Assembly (NCBI RefSeq): GCF_018130505.1
Contig: NZ_JAFCKH010000012.1
Coordinates: 147,501-211,500, forward strand
Direction: 5' to 3'
Length of the DNA: 64,000 bases
Source of the DNA: Bradyrhizobium tropiciagri
Lineage (GTDB): Bacteria > Pseudomonadota > Alphaproteobacteria > Rhizobiales > Xanthobacteraceae
Shown here: piece by piece, positions 62,843 through 64,000 of the stretch
How the letters are laid out: every line of letters starts with the position of its first letter
Numbering within the stretch: position 1 is the stretch's first letter
Position numbers and translations under genes: made by a program
Notes under the pieces: generated by a model
The model's input: the letters and a program-made list of their open reading frames with translations, nothing else
What the model was told of the DNA's origin: nothing
Databases searched by the model: none

Positions 62843-63517
62843 ATGGTGTATCGGCGCACTCATCAGGTCGTGAAACGGCTGGCTGCCCGGCGCAGCGCAA
62901 TCCTGACGGCGGCAAGGGACGCCGCGGCTGACGGCGGCATGGCGGCCGTCCAGATCGCGCCGGTGGCGGTGCGGGCGAATGTCGCGGCCGGAACGGTCTA
63001 TCGCTACTTCCCGTCGAAGGCCGAGCTGATCTCGGAGCTGATCACGGAAGTCTCGCGCGACGAGCTTGCCGCGATCCGGCGCGCCGCGGATGCCGCGCCC
63101 GGTCCGTCGTCGGCGCTCGCCGCCGCGGTGACCACCATCGCCGCCCATGTGCTGTCGCAGCGCAAGCTCGCCTGGGGCATCCTCGCCGAGCCGGTCGATG
63201 TCGACGTCACGGCTTCCCGCCTCGCCAGCCGCCGCGATATCGCCGGCGAGCTTGCGACGCGTATCGATGCCGCGGTGCGCGCCGGCCATCTGCCGGCGCA
63301 GGACACCGCGCTGGCGGCCACCGCACTGCTCGGCGCGCTGCACGAGGCGCTGGTCGGCCCGCTGGCGCCGGCCAATCTCGACGATCCCGTGAAGCAGCGC
63401 GAGGCGGTGCAGACCGTGACGTTGCTGGCCTTGCGCGCGGTCGGCGTGATGGATGCGCGGGCGCGCGGTCTCGTCGTGCAGGCGACCACGCCGGCGAAGG
63501 CGTTGGTGAGCGTCTGA
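62843..63517 (+). CDS. TetR/AcrR family transcriptional regulator
   Basis: A 224-residue repressor. The HTH reads RRSAILTAARDAAADGGMAA, then VQIAPVAVRANVAAGTVYRY and FPSKAELISELI, followed by a helical effector domain with a TetR_C-type arrangement. The start MVYRRTHQVV is used because the frame further upstream has no support. It is divergent from the polytopic membrane protein and upstream of an OsmC gene; either could be a target. Ligand unknown. Confidence 0.9.
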   Translation: MVYRRTHQVVKRLAARRSAILTAARDAAADGGMAAVQIAPVAVRANVAAGTVYRYFPSKAELISELITEVSRDELAAIRRAADAAPGPSSALAAAVTTIAAHVLSQRKLAWGILAEPVDVDVTASRLASRRDIAGELATRIDAAVRAGHLPAQDTALAATALLGALHEALVGPLAPANLDDPVKQREAVQTVTLLALRAVGVMDARARGLVVQATTPAKALVSV

Positions 63518-63535
63518 GTTTCACCACTCACGCCG

Positions 63536-63561
63536 CGAACATTTTCCGTCGCATTGGCGTT
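63536..63561 (+). promoter_or_regulatory. Near-consensus EcfG-type promoter of the OsmC gene
   Basis: CGAAC, 17 bases, CGTT: one mismatch (first base of the -35) from the EcfG consensus, 41 bases before the OsmC ATG. OsmC-family genes are common EcfG targets. Confidence 0.45.
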
Positions 63562-63602
63562 GTAGGTTCGGCCCTGTCAGGCCCAACCTCACGGAGCAAC
63601 GC

Positions 63603-64000
63603 ATGACCACGACCCACGGCTCGGCCAAATGGCAGGGCGGCATCAAGGACGGCAAGGGCGCGATCTCGACCAAGAGCGGCGCGCTCAGCGATTACCCCTA
63701 CGGCTTCGCCAGCCGCTTCGAGGGCAAGCCGGGCTCGAACCCGGAAGAGCTGATCGGTGCGGCTCACGCCGCCTGCTTCACCATGGCGCTGTCGCTGATT
63801 CTGGGCGAGGCCAAGCTGACGGCCGAGCACATGGAGACCAAGGCCGACGTGACGCTGGAGAAGGTCGGCGACGGCTTCGCGATCACCTCGGTGCACCTGG
63901 CGCTGACCGCGAAGATCCCGGGCGCCGACGATGCCACGTTCCAGGAACTGGCCGGCAAGGCGAAGGCGGGATGTCCGGTGTCCAAACTGCTCAACACCAA
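63603..64000 (+). CDS. osmC: OsmC family peroxiredoxin (3' end outside the window)
   Basis: The first about 132 residues of a thiol-dependent peroxidase acting on organic hydroperoxides. The sequence opens MTTTHGSAKWQGGIKDGKGA. The two catalytic cysteines are present: one in IGAAHAACFTMALS and the second in AKAGCPVSKLL. The family is about 140 residues long, so only some ten residues are missing. CACGGAGCAAC precedes the ATG. The gene runs off the right edge. A near-consensus EcfG promoter lies upstream. Confidence 0.92.
   Translation, partial: MTTTHGSAKWQGGIKDGKGAISTKSGALSDYPYGFASRFEGKPGSNPEELIGAAHAACFTMALSLILGEAKLTAEHMETKADVTLEKVGDGFAITSVHLALTAKIPGADDATFQELAGKAKAGCPVSKLLNT

Overview
The window is GC-rich, densely coded chromosomal DNA from an alphaproteobacterium. 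The best fit is a member of the Nitrobacteraceae close to Bradyrhizobium. The reasons are the gene set (EcfG-type stress promoters, HWE histidine kinase, OpgC, DUF3775, DUF3095), the order tolQ-tolR-tolA-tolB-pal-cpoB-tilS-ftsH, and at least eight families of palindromic intergenic repeats. The assignment is by recognition; no database search was run.

Layout. 0-8 kb: an orphan TRAP solute-binding protein, a PRISE-like reductase, and a possible catabolic group (SAF-domain dehydrogenase, phytanoyl-CoA-type dioxygenase, GntR regulator with a palindromic operator), then a secreted M20 peptidase. 7-9 kb: a divergent pair of an ECF41-like sigma factor and an AhpD-like carboxymuconolactone decarboxylase, sharing a region with an exact TGTCACA-N16-CGTC promoter. 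9-21 kb: mostly single metabolic genes (hydrolases, Ogt, GST, FAH, metallo-beta-lactamase fold, SDRs, GMC oxidoreductase, CvpA). This stretch also holds a truncated metallo-hydrolase remnant and a pair of long hairpin elements that fill one intergenic gap. An initiator tRNA-fMet with its terminator ends the stretch.

21-30 kb is a signalling island: two single-domain receivers, two Crp/Fnr regulators, a stand-alone CheB-type methylesterase, a 1062-residue CheB-like/CheR/PAS/HWE-kinase fusion, and several small proteins. 30-33.6 kb is a run of small or membrane proteins (a 24-residue membrane peptide, a holin-like protein, a YihY/BrkB protein) ending in csbD, which has an exact EcfG promoter (GGAAC-N16-CGTT). 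33.7-47.6 kb holds opgC, TetR, ECF and AraC regulators, a zinc-ribbon MBL protein, htpG, a COG0523 metallochaperone GTPase under a perfect Zur-type palindrome, DUF3095, DUF2147, a MATE exporter, a GNAT enzyme, sodB with an exact EcfG promoter, and crcB.

48-60.6 kb is the cell-envelope block tolQRAB-pal-cpoB followed by tilS and ftsH. Between tolB and pal lie a GGDEF-EAL protein and a FeeM-type N-acyl amino acid synthase-like protein. The window closes with a large polytopic membrane protein, a TetR regulator and the 5' part of an OsmC-family gene.

The most interesting threads are: (i) the alternative-sigma circuits whose promoters can be read directly (ECF41-like autoregulation, EcfG at csbD and sodB, near-matches at a receiver gene and osmC); (ii) the signalling island whose CheB-like domain has lost its catalytic histidine; (iii) the c-di-GMP/FeeM insertion inside the Tol-Pal block; (iv) the Zur-controlled GTPase; and (v) the double hairpin that would bury a ribosome-binding site.
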